A stretch of DNA of 64,000 nt, taken from the NCBI RefSeq assembly GCF_001025215.1, contig NZ_AP012330.1:930001-994000 (forward strand), given 5' to 3'. A model generated the notes under the pieces. The model was not told the origin of the DNA. It worked only from the letters and a program-made list of their open reading frames with translations, and did not search any database. Below are positions 33,133 to 43,039 of this stretch, piece by piece. This stretch comes from Bifidobacterium pseudocatenulatum DSM 20438 = JCM 1200 = LMG 10505. Lineage in GTDB: Bacteria > Actinomycetota > Actinomycetes > Actinomycetales > Bifidobacteriaceae. Position 1 is the first letter of the stretch; every line of letters starts with the position of its first letter. Position numbers and translations under genes: made by a program.

Positions 33133-34695
33133 TTATTCCCACTCGATGGTTGCCGGCGGCTTGGAGGTGCAGTCGAGCACCACACGGTTGATCTGACGGC
33201 ATTCATTGGTGATACGCGTCGAAATCGTGGCAAGCACATCGTACGGAATGCGAGACCAGTCTGCGGTCATGGCGTCTTCGGAGGAAACCGGACGAAGCAC
33301 GATTGGCGAACCGTAGGTACGCTCGTCGCCCTGCACACCCACGGAATGCACATCGGCAAGGAGCACGACCGGGCACTGCCAGATATCGCGGTCAAGACCG
33401 GCCTTGGAAAGCTCCTCGCGAGCGATGGCGTCGGCCTCGCGAAGCAGATCCAGACGCTCCTTGGTGATCTCGCCGATGATGCGGATGCCGAGGCCCGGGC
33501 CAGGGAACGGCTGACGCCAGACGATTTCGTCCGGCAATCCAAGCTCGGTACCGATGGCACGAACCTCATCCTTGAACAAGGTACGCAGTGGCTCGACGAG
33601 CTGGAACTTGATGTCGTCCGGCAGGCCACCCACATTGTGGTGCGACTTGATGTTGGCTGCGCCGTCGCCACCGCCGGATTCCACAACATCCGGGTAGAGG
33701 GTGCCCTGAACAAGGAACTTGACTTCCTTGCCGGAAGCACCCGCCTCTTCGATGACCTGGCGCTGAGCCTTCTCGAACGTGCGAATGAACTTTTCGCCGA
33801 TGATCTTGCGCTTCTTCTCCGGCTCGCTCACACCCTTCAGGGCGGTGAGGAAGTCTTCGGAGGCGTCCACGGCGATGAGCTTGATGCCGGTCGCCTCGAC
33901 GAAATCATGCTTGACCTGCTCGGCCTCGCCCTTGCGCAGCAGACCGTGGTCCACGAACACGCAGGTGAGCTGATCGCCGATGGCCTTGTGCACGAGAGCC
34001 GCCGCGACTGCGGAATCAACGCCGCCGGACAGGCCGCAGATCACCTGTGCGTCGCCGACCTTCTCGCGGATCTTCGCGACCTGATCCTCGATGATGCTGG
34101 AGGCATCCCAGTTGTTGCCGAGCCCTGCGCACTTGTGCAGGAAGGTCTCGATGAGCTGCTGGCCCATCGGGGTGTGCTTGACTTCAGGATGCCACTGCAC
34201 GCCGTACAGTTTGCGGGATTCGTCCTGCATGGCGGCAACGGGCGCGCCCTCGGTATGCGCCAGCACTTCAAAGCCCTCCGGCGCGGTCTTGACGGCCACG
34301 CCATGGCTCATCCACGTGTTCTGATCGGCGGGGGAGCCGTCGAGCAGACCTTCCGACTTGTCGATGAAGGTCTCGGTCTTGCCATATTCGCCAAGGGCGG
34401 CCTTGTCGACATTCGCGCCCAAGGCATAGGCCATGGCCTGGAAGCCGTAGCAGATGCCCAGTACGGGAACGCCGGCCTCGAACAGTTTCTTGTCCACACG
34501 CGGCGCGCCCGGTTCGAACACCGAAGCCGGACCACCGGAAAGGATGATGGCCTGCGGATCCTTGGCCAGCATCTCGTCGACCGGCATGGAATGCGGCACA
34601 AGCTCCGAATAAACATTGGCTTCACGCACGCGACGTGCGATCAGCTGGGCGTACTGGGCTCCGAAATCAACAACGAGCACAGGACCTGCAGCCAT
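33133..34695 (-). CDS. guaA: GMP synthase (glutamine-hydrolysing)
   Basis: Converts XMP to GMP using ATP and glutamine. The 520-residue protein has an N-terminal class I glutamine amidotransferase with nucleophile Cys82 (G-I-C-Y-G-F-Q) and His-Glu in W-H-P-E. The ATP-pyrophosphatase loop is S-G-G-V-D-S near 240, and the C-terminal dimerisation domain ends I-E-W-E. AAGGGAGAG precedes the ATG. The last codons coincide with the integration core, and the C-terminus is rebuilt intact by the element. The gene diverges from xfp. Confidence 0.97.
   Translation of the reverse strand: MAAGPVLVVDFGAQYAQLIARRVREANVYSELVPHSMPVDEMLAKDPQAIILSGGPASVFEPGAPRVDKKLFEAGVPVLGICYGFQAMAYALGANVDKAALGEYGKTETFIDKSEGLLDGSPADQNTWMSHGVAVKTAPEGFEVLAHTEGAPVAAMQDESRKLYGVQWHPEVKHTPMGQQLIETFLHKCAGLGNNWDASSIIEDQVAKIREKVGDAQVICGLSGGVDSAVAAALVHKAIGDQLTCVFVDHGLLRKGEAEQVKHDFVEATGIKLIAVDASEDFLTALKGVSEPEKKRKIIGEKFIRTFEKAQRQVIEEAGASGKEVKFLVQGTLYPDVVESGGGDGAANIKSHHNVGGLPDDIKFQLVEPLRTLFKDEVRAIGTELGLPDEIVWRQPFPGPGLGIRIIGEITKERLDLLREADAIAREELSKAGLDRDIWQCPVVLLADVHSVGVQGDERTYGSPIVLRPVSSEDAMTADWSRIPYDVLATISTRITNECRQINRVVLDCTSKPPATIEWE
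33135..33145. repeat. Attachment core within the guaA 3' end
   Basis: ATTCCCACTCG. The minus strand encodes the present guaA terminus GAG-TGG-GAA-TAA. It differs by one base from the copy at 25099. Confidence 0.7.
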
Positions 34696-35151
34696 AACAC
34701 TCTCCCTTTTGATATGAGGTATGAAGAAGCAACAATACTAACTGTTCTATTGTGGCGACGCGAGCAGACATTGGAAACGCTGTGAACAGAAAGTGAACAA
34801 ACCTCACAATTGCTTACTACGCATGGTTCAACACGCCGCATGCAAGTATTGCAAAACGAACGTGAAAAAGGTGTGAGGATGGCTTGATATCGTTGATATT
34901 GAGCCGTTTATCAATCTTTTTGATAGCATGTGAAGTATTCACAAATCTCCCGATAAAAGCTCTCATTTTCTAACAGAAACGACACACTTGCGCACACAGT
35001 CGCAAAAAAACAGCAAAAAGTCGCACCTCGCTCGTAATATGCTCAAGTGATTGGGAATGAATCGTTCCGCGGAACCGCAAGGTTTTGCGAGATTCAGGAC
35101 CGAATGAAAATAAACAATCGCACAACACAGTGCAGGAGTACAGGAGTACAC
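34696..35151. other. Divergent control region guaA/xfp
   Basis: 456 bases with no gene. It must carry the guaA promoter and the strong xfp promoter. TAATAT near 35036 is a possible xfp -10 region, which would give a leader of roughly 100 bases. AGGAG occurs twice in the tandem repeat CAGGAGTACAGGAGTACA directly before the xfp ATG. Confidence 0.5.
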
Positions 35152-37629
35152 ATGACGAGTCCTGTTATTGGCACCCCTTGGAAGAAGCTGAACGCTCCGG
35201 TTTCCGAGGAAGCTATCGAAGGCGTGGATAAGTACTGGCGTGCAGCCAACTACCTCTCCATCGGCCAGATCTATCTGCGTAGCAACCCGCTGATGAAGGA
35301 GCCTTTCACCCGCGAAGACGTCAAGCACCGTCTGGTCGGTCACTGGGGCACCACCCCGGGCCTGAACTTCCTCATCGGCCACATCAACCGTCTCATCGCT
35401 GATCACCAGCAGAACACTGTGATCATCATGGGCCCGGGCCACGGCGGCCCGGCTGGTACCGCTCAGTCCTACCTGGACGGCACCTACACTGAGACCTTCC
35501 CGAAGATCACCAAGGACGAAGCTGGTCTGCAGAAGTTCTTCCGCCAGTTCTCCTACCCGGGCGGCATTCCGTCCCACTACGCTCCGGAGACTCCGGGCTC
35601 CATCCACGAAGGTGGCGAGCTGGGTTACGCCCTGTCTCACGCCTACGGTGCTGTGATGAACAACCCGAGCCTGTTCGTTCCGGCCATCGTCGGCGACGGC
35701 GAAGCTGAGACCGGCCCGCTGGCCACCGGCTGGCAGTCCAACAAGCTCGTCAACCCGCGCACCGATGGTATCGTGCTGCCGATCCTGCACCTCAACGGCT
35801 ACAAGATCGCCAACCCGACCATCCTGTCCCGCATCTCCGACGAAGAGCTCCACGAGTTCTTCCACGGCATGGGCTATGAGCCGTACGAGTTCGTCGCTGG
35901 CTTCGACAACGAGGATCACCTGTCGATCCACCGTCGTTTCGCCGAGCTGTTCGAGACCGTCTTCGACGAGATCTGCGACATCAAGGCCGCAGCCCAGACC
36001 GACGACATGACTCGTCCGTTCTACCCGATGATCATCTTCCGCACCCCGAAGGGCTGGACCTGCCCGAAGTTCATCGACGGCAAGAAGACCGAAGGCTCCT
36101 GGCGTTCCCACCAGGTCCCGCTGGCTTCCGCCCGCGATACCGAGGCTCACTTCGAAGTCCTCAAGAACTGGCTCGAGTCCTACAAGCCGGAAGAACTGTT
36201 CGACGAGAACGGTGCCGTGAAGCCGGAAGTCACCGCCTTCATGCCGACCGGCGAACTGCGCATCGGTGCCAACCCGAATGCCAACGGTGGTGTGATCCGC
36301 GAAGAGCTGAACCTGCCGGCCCTCGAAGACTACGAGGTCAAGGAAGTCGCCGAGTACGGCCACGGCTGGGGCCAGCTCGAAGCCACCCGTCGTCTGGGCG
36401 TCTACACTCGCGACATCATCAAGAACAACCCGGACTCCTTCCGCATCTTCGGACCGGACGAGACCGCTTCCAACCGTCTGCAGGCCGCTTACGACGTCAC
36501 CAACAAGCAGTGGGACGCCGGCTACCTGTCCTCCCAGGTTGACGAGCACATGGCTGTCACCGGCCAGGTCACTGAGCAGCTCTCCGAGCACCAGATGGAA
36601 GGCTTCCTCGAGGCCTACCTGCTCACCGGTCGTCACGGCATCTGGAGCTCCTACGAGTCCTTCGTGCACGTGATCGACTCCATGCTGAACCAGCACGCCA
36701 AGTGGCTCGAGGCTACCGTCCGCGAGATCCCGTGGCGCAAGCCGATCTCCTCCATGAACCTGCTCGTCTCCTCCCACGTGTGGCGTCAGGATCACAACGG
36801 CTTCTCCCACCAGGATCCGGGTGTCACCTCCGTCCTGCTGAACAAGTGCTTCAACAACGATCACGTGATCGGCATCTACTTCCCGGTGGATTCCAACATG
36901 CTGCTCGCTGTGGCTGAGAAGTGCTACAAGTCCACCAACATGATCAACGCGATCATTGCTGGTAAGCAGCCGGCCGCTACCTGGCTGACCCTGGACGAAG
37001 CTCGCGCTGAGCTCGAGAAGGGCGCTGCCGAGTGGGAGTGGGCTTCCACCGCCAAGTCCAACGGCGAAGCCCAGATCGTGCTCGCCTCCGCTGGCGACGT
37101 TCCGGCTCAGGAGATCATGGCTGCTGCCGACAAGCTCAACGAGCTCGGCATCAAGTTCAAGGTCGTCAACGTTGTGGATCTGGTCAAGCTGCAGTCCACC
37201 AAGGAGAACGATCAGGCTATCTCCGACGCTGACTTCGCTGACCTGTTCACCGAAGACAAGCCGGTCCTGTTCGCTTACCACTCCTACGCTCGCGACGTGC
37301 GTGGTCTGATCTACGATCGCCCGAACCACGACAACTTCAACGTCCACGGCTACGAGGAGCAGGGCTCCACCACCACCCCGTACGACATGGTTCGCGTGAA
37401 CAACATCGACCGCTACGAGCTCGTTGCCGAAGCTCTGCGCATGATTGATGCTGACAAGTACGCCGACAAGATCAACGAACTCGAAGCCTTCCGTCAGGAA
37501 GCCTTCCAGTTCGCAGTCGACAACGGCTACGATCACCCGGATTACACCGATTGGGTCTACTCCGGCGTCAACACCACCAAGCAGGGTGCTGTCTCCGCTA
37601 CCGCCGCAACCGCTGGCGATAACGAGTGA
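35152..37629 (+). CDS. xfp: Xylulose-5-phosphate/fructose-6-phosphate phosphoketolase
   Basis: Key enzyme of the bifid shunt. It is thiamine-diphosphate dependent and splits fructose 6-phosphate or xylulose 5-phosphate with phosphate to give acetyl phosphate plus erythrose 4-phosphate or glyceraldehyde 3-phosphate. The 825-residue protein has the N-terminal G-H-W-G-T-T-P-G and G-P-G-H-G-G-P-A motifs, and the ThDP/metal site G-D-G-E-A-E-T-G-P. Codon use is extremely C-biased, as expected for one of the most abundant proteins. The ATG at 35152 follows two tandem Shine-Dalgarno-like sequences. It is followed by a terminator and then pta and ackA. Confidence 0.98.
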   Translation: MTSPVIGTPWKKLNAPVSEEAIEGVDKYWRAANYLSIGQIYLRSNPLMKEPFTREDVKHRLVGHWGTTPGLNFLIGHINRLIADHQQNTVIIMGPGHGGPAGTAQSYLDGTYTETFPKITKDEAGLQKFFRQFSYPGGIPSHYAPETPGSIHEGGELGYALSHAYGAVMNNPSLFVPAIVGDGEAETGPLATGWQSNKLVNPRTDGIVLPILHLNGYKIANPTILSRISDEELHEFFHGMGYEPYEFVAGFDNEDHLSIHRRFAELFETVFDEICDIKAAAQTDDMTRPFYPMIIFRTPKGWTCPKFIDGKKTEGSWRSHQVPLASARDTEAHFEVLKNWLESYKPEELFDENGAVKPEVTAFMPTGELRIGANPNANGGVIREELNLPALEDYEVKEVAEYGHGWGQLEATRRLGVYTRDIIKNNPDSFRIFGPDETASNRLQAAYDVTNKQWDAGYLSSQVDEHMAVTGQVTEQLSEHQMEGFLEAYLLTGRHGIWSSYESFVHVIDSMLNQHAKWLEATVREIPWRKPISSMNLLVSSHVWRQDHNGFSHQDPGVTSVLLNKCFNNDHVIGIYFPVDSNMLLAVAEKCYKSTNMINAIIAGKQPAATWLTLDEARAELEKGAAEWEWASTAKSNGEAQIVLASAGDVPAQEIMAAADKLNELGIKFKVVNVVDLVKLQSTKENDQAISDADFADLFTEDKPVLFAYHSYARDVRGLIYDRPNHDNFNVHGYEEQGSTTTPYDMVRVNNIDRYELVAEALRMIDADKYADKINELEAFRQEAFQFAVDNGYDHPDYTDWVYSGVNTTKQGAVSATAATAGDNE

Positions 37630-37657
37630 GTCTAGCCTCTATAGGCTGATCGCTTGA

Positions 37658-37693
37658 AGAAAACCCCAGAGGATTCGTCCTCTGGGGTTTTCT
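37658..37693 (+). terminator. Terminator after xfp
   Basis: Perfect 16-bp inverted repeat starting AGAAAACCCCAGAGGA with a TTCG loop. Confidence 0.88.
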
Positions 37694-37826
37694 GTTTACT
37701 CTTCACCGTCTGTTCGCAACACCGTTTCATGAGATGCGTGTCTGTTACCGTTCACGCATTACAATGGCACATGGTGCGAAACAGCGCAGTCACACACCTT
37801 AAAAACAACGAATAGGAGCAGACATC

Positions 37827-39497
37827 GTGAGTCTAACCAGCGTCACCATTATCAGCCCTGAAGCAGCAAACGGCCGCAACGTCGTGGCCCTTGGCGTCAC
37901 CAAGGCATTCGCAGCTGCCAAGAAGACGGCCGTGTTCCGTCCGGCGGTTTGTCGCAAGGAAACCTTCACCGACGTTCTTCTTGAAGCAAGCAACTCGGGG
38001 CTGAGCCGTGAACAATCCGTCGGTGTTTGCCCGAAGCGTGCACGCACCGACAAGGAAGGCTCCCGGGCCGATATCGTGGCCGCCTACACGGAAGCCATCG
38101 AAACCGCCCAGCCCGAAGCCGTGGTTGTTGTCGGAACGGACAAATCCGCCATCAACGACCCGTCCATCTTTGCGTTCAATGCTGACGTAGCCGCTGATCT
38201 CAAGTCCGTCGTGCTTCTTGCCGTATGCACCATCAACCGCACTCCAGAACAGGTCCTGGGCACTGTCGAGGCGTCGAAGACCATCATCGAGAATGCAGGC
38301 AGCAAGGTCGCCGGCGTGTTCATCACCGGATGCAAAGACGAACAGGTGGAACCCCTCAAGGAGGAGTTCGCAGCTTACGAGGTGCCGGTGTGGACGTTAC
38401 CCGCCGTTGATTTTGACGAGGAAGACGCCGTGACCAAAGCCACGGAGGCATTCGAGGCGAATGTCAACGCCGAAGAGCTTATCGCCGCTGTCGAGGCTCC
38501 ATTCGAGGCGCCGACCACGCCATACGCATTCCAGTACAGTCTGCTGGGCAAGGCCAAGGCGGACAAGAAAACCATCGTGCTTCCGGAAGGATCCGAAGAC
38601 CGCATCATCAAGGCGGCCGACTATCTGCTTGAGCGTGATATCGTCGATCTGATCATCGTCGGAGACAGGGAAGGCATTCTCGCCCGCGGCGAGGAGCTTG
38701 GTCTCAAATCCCTTGAAAAGGCGCAGTTCCAGGCCAAGGACGACGAGGAAGTGCTCGCTCCGATGGTCGCCAAGCTGTGCGAACTGCGCGCCAAGAAGGG
38801 CATGACCGAGGAACAGGCTCGCAAGCAGCTCGCCGACGACAGCTACTTCGGCACCATGCTTGTGGTGCTCGGCAAGGCTGACGGTCTGGTTTCCGGATCC
38901 ATCAACTCCACGGCCAACACCGTACGTCCGGCCCTGCAGGTCATTAAGACCAAGCCGGGAACTTCCCTCGTGTCCGGTGCGTTTCTCATGTGCTTCAAGG
39001 ACCATGTCGCAGTGTTCTCCGATTGCGCCATCAACCTGAACCCGTCCGCTGAGCAGCTTGCGGAAATCGCCATCCAGTCCGCCGAAACGGCAAAGGCGTT
39101 CGGCCTCGATCCGAAGGTCGGCATGCTGTCGTATTCCACGCTGGGATCCGGCAAGGGACCGGACGTCGATCTCGTGGAGGAAGCAACCGCACTCGTGAAG
39201 GAGAAGGCTCCGGACCTCGCGGTCGTCGGTTCCATCCAGTTCGACGCGGCTTGGTCGCCGACCGTTGCAGCCACCAAGGCCAAGGGCAACGATGTGGCTG
39301 GCCATGTCAATGTGTTCGTGTTCCCGGATCTGTGCGCGGGCAACATCGGGTACAAGGCCGTCCAGCGTTCCTCCGGCGCGGTGGCCGTCGGTCCGGTGCT
39401 GCAGGGCCTGAACCGACCGGTCAACGACCTGAGCCGAGGCGCAACCGTGCAGGACATCATCAACACGGTTGCCCTGACCGCCATCGAAGCCCAGTAA
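37827..39497 (+). CDS. pta: Phosphate acetyltransferase
   Basis: Interconverts acetyl phosphate and acetyl-CoA, linking the phosphoketolase product to biosynthesis. The 556-residue protein is of the longer type. An N-terminal BioD/DRTGG-like region (about 1-225) precedes a catalytic PTA domain with L-P-E-G-S-E-D-R-I and the N-I-G-Y-K-A-V-Q-R segment. Translation starts at GTG 37827 after AGGAG. It sits between xfp and ackA with 197 and 88 bases of spacing, so it is probably a separate unit from xfp. Confidence 0.95.
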   Translation: MSLTSVTIISPEAANGRNVVALGVTKAFAAAKKTAVFRPAVCRKETFTDVLLEASNSGLSREQSVGVCPKRARTDKEGSRADIVAAYTEAIETAQPEAVVVVGTDKSAINDPSIFAFNADVAADLKSVVLLAVCTINRTPEQVLGTVEASKTIIENAGSKVAGVFITGCKDEQVEPLKEEFAAYEVPVWTLPAVDFDEEDAVTKATEAFEANVNAEELIAAVEAPFEAPTTPYAFQYSLLGKAKADKKTIVLPEGSEDRIIKAADYLLERDIVDLIIVGDREGILARGEELGLKSLEKAQFQAKDDEEVLAPMVAKLCELRAKKGMTEEQARKQLADDSYFGTMLVVLGKADGLVSGSINSTANTVRPALQVIKTKPGTSLVSGAFLMCFKDHVAVFSDCAINLNPSAEQLAEIAIQSAETAKAFGLDPKVGMLSYSTLGSGKGPDVDLVEEATALVKEKAPDLAVVGSIQFDAAWSPTVAATKAKGNDVAGHVNVFVFPDLCAGNIGYKAVQRSSGAVAVGPVLQGLNRPVNDLSRGATVQDIINTVALTAIEAQ

Positions 39498-39585
39498 AAC
39501 GCTATTTTGTAGCAAGCAAAGAGTAATCTAAAGTTTGGAAAGTCGCGCAAGCGGCACATCGATTAACACATGGAGGATGCCCACA

Positions 39586-40815
39586 ATGGCGAAAACCGTC
39601 CTTGTCATCAATTCCGGTTCCAGCTCTATCAAGTATCAGCTGGTTGATCTTGAAACCGGTGAAGGTATTGCTTCCGGCCTGGTCGAGAAGATCGGCGAGC
39701 CGGTTGACGGCCACTACAAGCACGAGTTCAACGGCGAGAAGCATGAGTTGGAAGAGCCGATCCACGATCACGAGCAGGGTCTGAAGCGCGTGCTCGGCTT
39801 CTTCAACGAGTTCGGCCCGAAGCTGGACGAGGCCGGCATCGTGGCTGTTGGTCACCGCGTGGTGCAGGGTGGTTCCATCTTCCCGAACCCGGCTCTGGTC
39901 ACCGACAAGACCATCAACCAGGTCAAGGACCTCGCCGTGCTCGCGCCGCTGCACAACGGTCCGGAAGCCAAGGGTGCTGAAGTCATGCGCGCGCTCCTGC
40001 CGGACGTCCCGCAGATCTTCGTGTTCGATTCCTCCTTCTTCTTCCAGCTGCCGAAGGCCGCAAGCACCTACGCGCTGAACAAGGAAATCGCCGACCAGTA
40101 CCACATCCGCCGTTACGGCGCCCACGGCACCTCCCACGAGTTCATCTCCTCCGTGGTGCCGAGCGTCATCGGTAAGCCGGCTGAAGGCCTCAAGCAGATC
40201 GTGCTGCATATCGGCAACGGCGCTTCCGCCTCCGCCGAAGTTTCCGGCAAGCCGGTCGAGACCTCCATGGGCCTGACCCCGCTCGAAGGCCTCATGATGG
40301 GTGGCCGTACCGGCGATATCGATCCGGCCGTCGTCTTCCACCTGATCCGCAACGCCCACATGAACGTGGACGAGCTCGACGCTCTGTTCAACAAGCGTTC
40401 CGGCATGATGGGCATGACCGGCTTCGGCGACCTCCGTGAGGTTCACCGTCTGGTCGCCGAAGGCAACGAGGACGCCAAGCTGGCTCTCGATGTCTACGTG
40501 CACCGCATCGTCGGCTACATCGGCAACTACACCGCTCAGATGGGCGGCGTAGACGTGATCACCTTCACCGCAGGCGTCGGCGAGAACGATGACGTGGTCC
40601 GCAAGATGGTGTGCGACAAGCTCGCCCCGTTCGGCGTCAAGCTGGACGAAGAGAAGAACGCCACCCGTTCCAAGGAACCGCGCATCATCTCCACCCCGGA
40701 TTCCAAGATCACCATCTGCGTCATTCCGACCAACGAGGAGCTGGCAATCGCCCGCAAGTCCGCGGCAATCGCAGAAGCAGGCGAAGACACTTACGGCAAC
40801 GTCTTCTCCAAGTGA
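39586..40815 (+). CDS. ackA: Acetate kinase
   Basis: Transfers phosphate from acetyl phosphate to ADP, the main ATP yield of the bifid shunt, releasing acetate. The 409-residue protein has N-S-G-S-S-S-I-K-Y-Q at about 7-16, the A-H-G-T-S-H-E-F and H-I-G-N-G-A-S signatures and the F-T-A-G-V-G-E-N segment. The ATG at 39586 follows TGGAGGA; the frame upstream to 39535 lacks support. A long hairpin terminator follows at 40860. Confidence 0.97.
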   Translation: MAKTVLVINSGSSSIKYQLVDLETGEGIASGLVEKIGEPVDGHYKHEFNGEKHELEEPIHDHEQGLKRVLGFFNEFGPKLDEAGIVAVGHRVVQGGSIFPNPALVTDKTINQVKDLAVLAPLHNGPEAKGAEVMRALLPDVPQIFVFDSSFFFQLPKAASTYALNKEIADQYHIRRYGAHGTSHEFISSVVPSVIGKPAEGLKQIVLHIGNGASASAEVSGKPVETSMGLTPLEGLMMGGRTGDIDPAVVFHLIRNAHMNVDELDALFNKRSGMMGMTGFGDLREVHRLVAEGNEDAKLALDVYVHRIVGYIGNYTAQMGGVDVITFTAGVGENDDVVRKMVCDKLAPFGVKLDEEKNATRSKEPRIISTPDSKITICVIPTNEELAIARKSAAIAEAGEDTYGNVFSK

Positions 40816-40859
40816 GCGAGGAGATCCCGCAGTCAAATGATTGACGGGACCGTATGAAG

Positions 40860-40913
40860 AGGACCGTACGTTCCATTGGAATCAAATCCAATGCCAATGG
40901 GACGTACGGTCCT
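40860..40913 (+). terminator. Terminator after ackA
   Basis: Extended inverted repeat AGGACCGTACGTTCCATTGG with its near-perfect complement, followed by TTTCTTTTT. Confidence 0.85.
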
Positions 40914-41093
40914 TTCTTTTTCGAATAATCCTTATGTTTCACCGCTTTTAAGGTTTCGATCGCCGAACGTTTCCAATCGTCCCAGACAATGACTTTCCAT
41001 ATCTGTTCATGGTCCGCATAATGGGGGAGGGGCTGGTAGTACGATACGAAACGTTGTGCCTAACGCGCATACGTCGCATGTTGAGAGAAGCGG

Positions 41094-42929
41094 TTGATTG
41101 TTGTGGTAAGACGTCGTTTTGTCGGTCTGAATGGCCTCAAGGGCATCGCCTTGATCGCGATAGTGTTGTATCACTGCGACCAGGGCACTCTGCGGGGCGG
41201 ATTCCTAGGTGTTGACATATTCTTCACCATTTCAGGTTTTCTGATTTTCTCGTCGTTGCTGAATCATATTGATTCCGGCAAGGGAATAGGTTTCAAGGAA
41301 TATTACCTCAAGCGTCTGCGCAGAATATACCCGGCGTTGATTCTGATGATTCCCGTCACCGTATCGTTGGCATGGTTCATCAACCAAGACATGTTGGTGG
41401 ACATTAACAACCAGATAGTGACGGCTATGCTGGGTTGTTACAACTGGTATGCCATCGGCAGTGGCGCCAGCTATTTCTCGCAGATGAATCCAGACATGTT
41501 CCGTCATCTGTGGTTCATGTCGGTGCTGATGCAGTTCTATCTGTTGGCTCCTTTGCTGATCTACCTGCTTCGAAAAATTCTGGTACGTTGGGTGCCGGTG
41601 GCGGTACTTGCCGGACTTGCCGTGTGCAGTGCGCTTTCCATGGGATTGCAGTATCACCCGGGAACCGATCCAACCAGAGTGTATTTCGGTTCGGACACAC
41701 ATGCCATGGGACTTTGGCTAGGTGCCATGCTGGCATGGCTGCTGATGATCATACGGCGTGGCAACGGTCGTCCGGAAGAAACGGCGATCATGGAACGCGC
41801 TCGTCTGGTCTGGAGCAAGATCGGCCCTGCGGCGGCTTTTGTGGCATTACTGATTCTGTTATGGATGATGCAGCACGTTGAGCAGGGTCCTGCTGCCTTC
41901 TATGGAGGGATTTTCGCGGCTTCGCTACTTTCAGTGGTTCTGGTCGCCGGTTCCATTCCTTTCGGATCTTGGATGCAGGATCTGCTGGTGTTCAAACCAT
42001 TTGATGTGGCCGGCCGATATTCATACGGCATTTACCTGTGGCATTGGCCTTTATGGTTGTTCACCAAGGCGATGTTCCCCCAGTGGGGTGCTCGGCATCT
42101 GGGATGGATGCTGCTAATCACACTCGCTCTTACCGCATGTTGTACCGCCATGTCGTGGAAGTTGGTAGAACAGCCCGTCGCCCGTGGCGGATTTATCGCC
42201 ATGATTCGCCCGCTGCCAGAAAACGGAATGTGGGATGTAACCAGATGCTGGATTACGATCGCCGTGGTATTGAGTACATGCTTGATGTCCGGATACGCGG
42301 TAGCCAACGCACCAAAGCAGACCAGTGTGGAACGCGCGTTGGAAGAGAATGCGAAAATGCTGAAAGAGCAGCAGGGCATGCACCTCGACTTCGATAGGAA
42401 GCATCCGCCAGCGCCCAAGAAACCCGCATACACCATGCCTGACGGGCAGCAGATGGTCGCATTCGGTGACTCGGTGATGCTTGCCTCCAGTAAAGGTTTG
42501 CAATCCGTTTTTCCCGGAATCACTGTTGATGCGGAAACCTCACGTTCGATGACCAAGGCATTGGGACTTATAGACCAAGCCAAAAGCCAGCCGGAAGGAT
42601 TGCGCCAATGGGTGCTGGTCGGCTTGGCTACGAATTCAGCGGTGACCGATGGCCAACTCAATGACATACTGAACGACATTGGACCGGATCATGTGCTTGT
42701 GCTGATTAATGCGCATGCCCCCGTGTCTTGGGTCCCCGGAACGAACGACGCGTTGAGCAACTTCGCGGCTGCCCATTCCGACAACGTTGTTCTCGTTGAC
42801 TGGGACGCTACGATTTCGGCGCATCCTGATGAGCTTGCCGGAGATGGTATTCACCCTGGCATGTCCAATACGCTGTACGCCCAGGCTGTCAAGGATGCAA
42901 TTGCGAACTGGATCAAGCAAGGGCACTGA
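41094..42929 (+). CDS. OatA-like membrane acyltransferase with SGNH domain
   Basis: Probably O-acetylates a cell-wall or exopolysaccharide component outside the membrane. Of about 611 residues, the first 375 or so form an acyltransferase-3 domain with about ten membrane segments, with R-x10-H-like V-L-Y-H-C-D at about 23-28. After a linker comes an extracytoplasmic SGNH hydrolase-like domain from about 450, with G-D-S-V, a G-L-A-T-N segment and D-G-I-H-P near the end. The start is uncertain: the frame opens with TTG 41094, with GTG 41103 as an alternative. A terminator follows. Confidence 0.82.
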   Translation: MIVVVRRRFVGLNGLKGIALIAIVLYHCDQGTLRGGFLGVDIFFTISGFLIFSSLLNHIDSGKGIGFKEYYLKRLRRIYPALILMIPVTVSLAWFINQDMLVDINNQIVTAMLGCYNWYAIGSGASYFSQMNPDMFRHLWFMSVLMQFYLLAPLLIYLLRKILVRWVPVAVLAGLAVCSALSMGLQYHPGTDPTRVYFGSDTHAMGLWLGAMLAWLLMIIRRGNGRPEETAIMERARLVWSKIGPAAAFVALLILLWMMQHVEQGPAAFYGGIFAASLLSVVLVAGSIPFGSWMQDLLVFKPFDVAGRYSYGIYLWHWPLWLFTKAMFPQWGARHLGWMLLITLALTACCTAMSWKLVEQPVARGGFIAMIRPLPENGMWDVTRCWITIAVVLSTCLMSGYAVANAPKQTSVERALEENAKMLKEQQGMHLDFDRKHPPAPKKPAYTMPDGQQMVAFGDSVMLASSKGLQSVFPGITVDAETSRSMTKALGLIDQAKSQPEGLRQWVLVGLATNSAVTDGQLNDILNDIGPDHVLVLINAHAPVSWVPGTNDALSNFAAAHSDNVVLVDWDATISAHPDELAGDGIHPGMSNTLYAQAVKDAIANWIKQGH

Positions 42930-42973
42930 AACATCCTTCTTGCGAATCGCGGCAAAGCAGTTTTGCGATGAAT

Positions 42974-43016
42974 ATGAGGAATCCCCCTGACTCGTTTGAG
43001 CAGGGGGATTCCTCAT
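42974..43016. terminator. Convergent terminator
   Basis: Perfect 16-bp inverted repeat starting ATGAGGAATCCCCCTG. It lies between the acyltransferase gene and the convergent pbuX. Confidence 0.82.
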
Positions 43017-43039
43017 AACCTTTTAGGATCTGAACGGAC

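Larger units (their letters stand above)
25101..33136. mobile_element. Integrative mobilizable element with tet(W)
   Basis: An 8-kb element at the 3' end of guaA, bounded by cores at 25099 and 33135. From its guaA end it encodes an XRE regulator (plus strand) and, on the minus strand, excisionase, tyrosine integrase, MobC-like protein, RepA-like ATPase, MobV relaxase and Tet(W). It has relaxase and integrase but no type IV secretion genes, so it would depend on a helper for transfer. Codon use is of Firmicutes type. Arm-like GCTATCAA repeats lie inside both ends. Confidence 0.8.

Noticed and set aside
33076..34785. Plus-strand open frame of 569 codons opposite guaA
   Set aside because: guaA is unmistakable on the minus strand. 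The plus-strand frame begins in element DNA and runs through the attachment site, which a real gene would not do.
34963..37536. Minus-strand open frame of 857 codons
   Set aside because: Shadow of xfp, caused by extreme C-ending codon bias that removes stop codons from the opposite strand.
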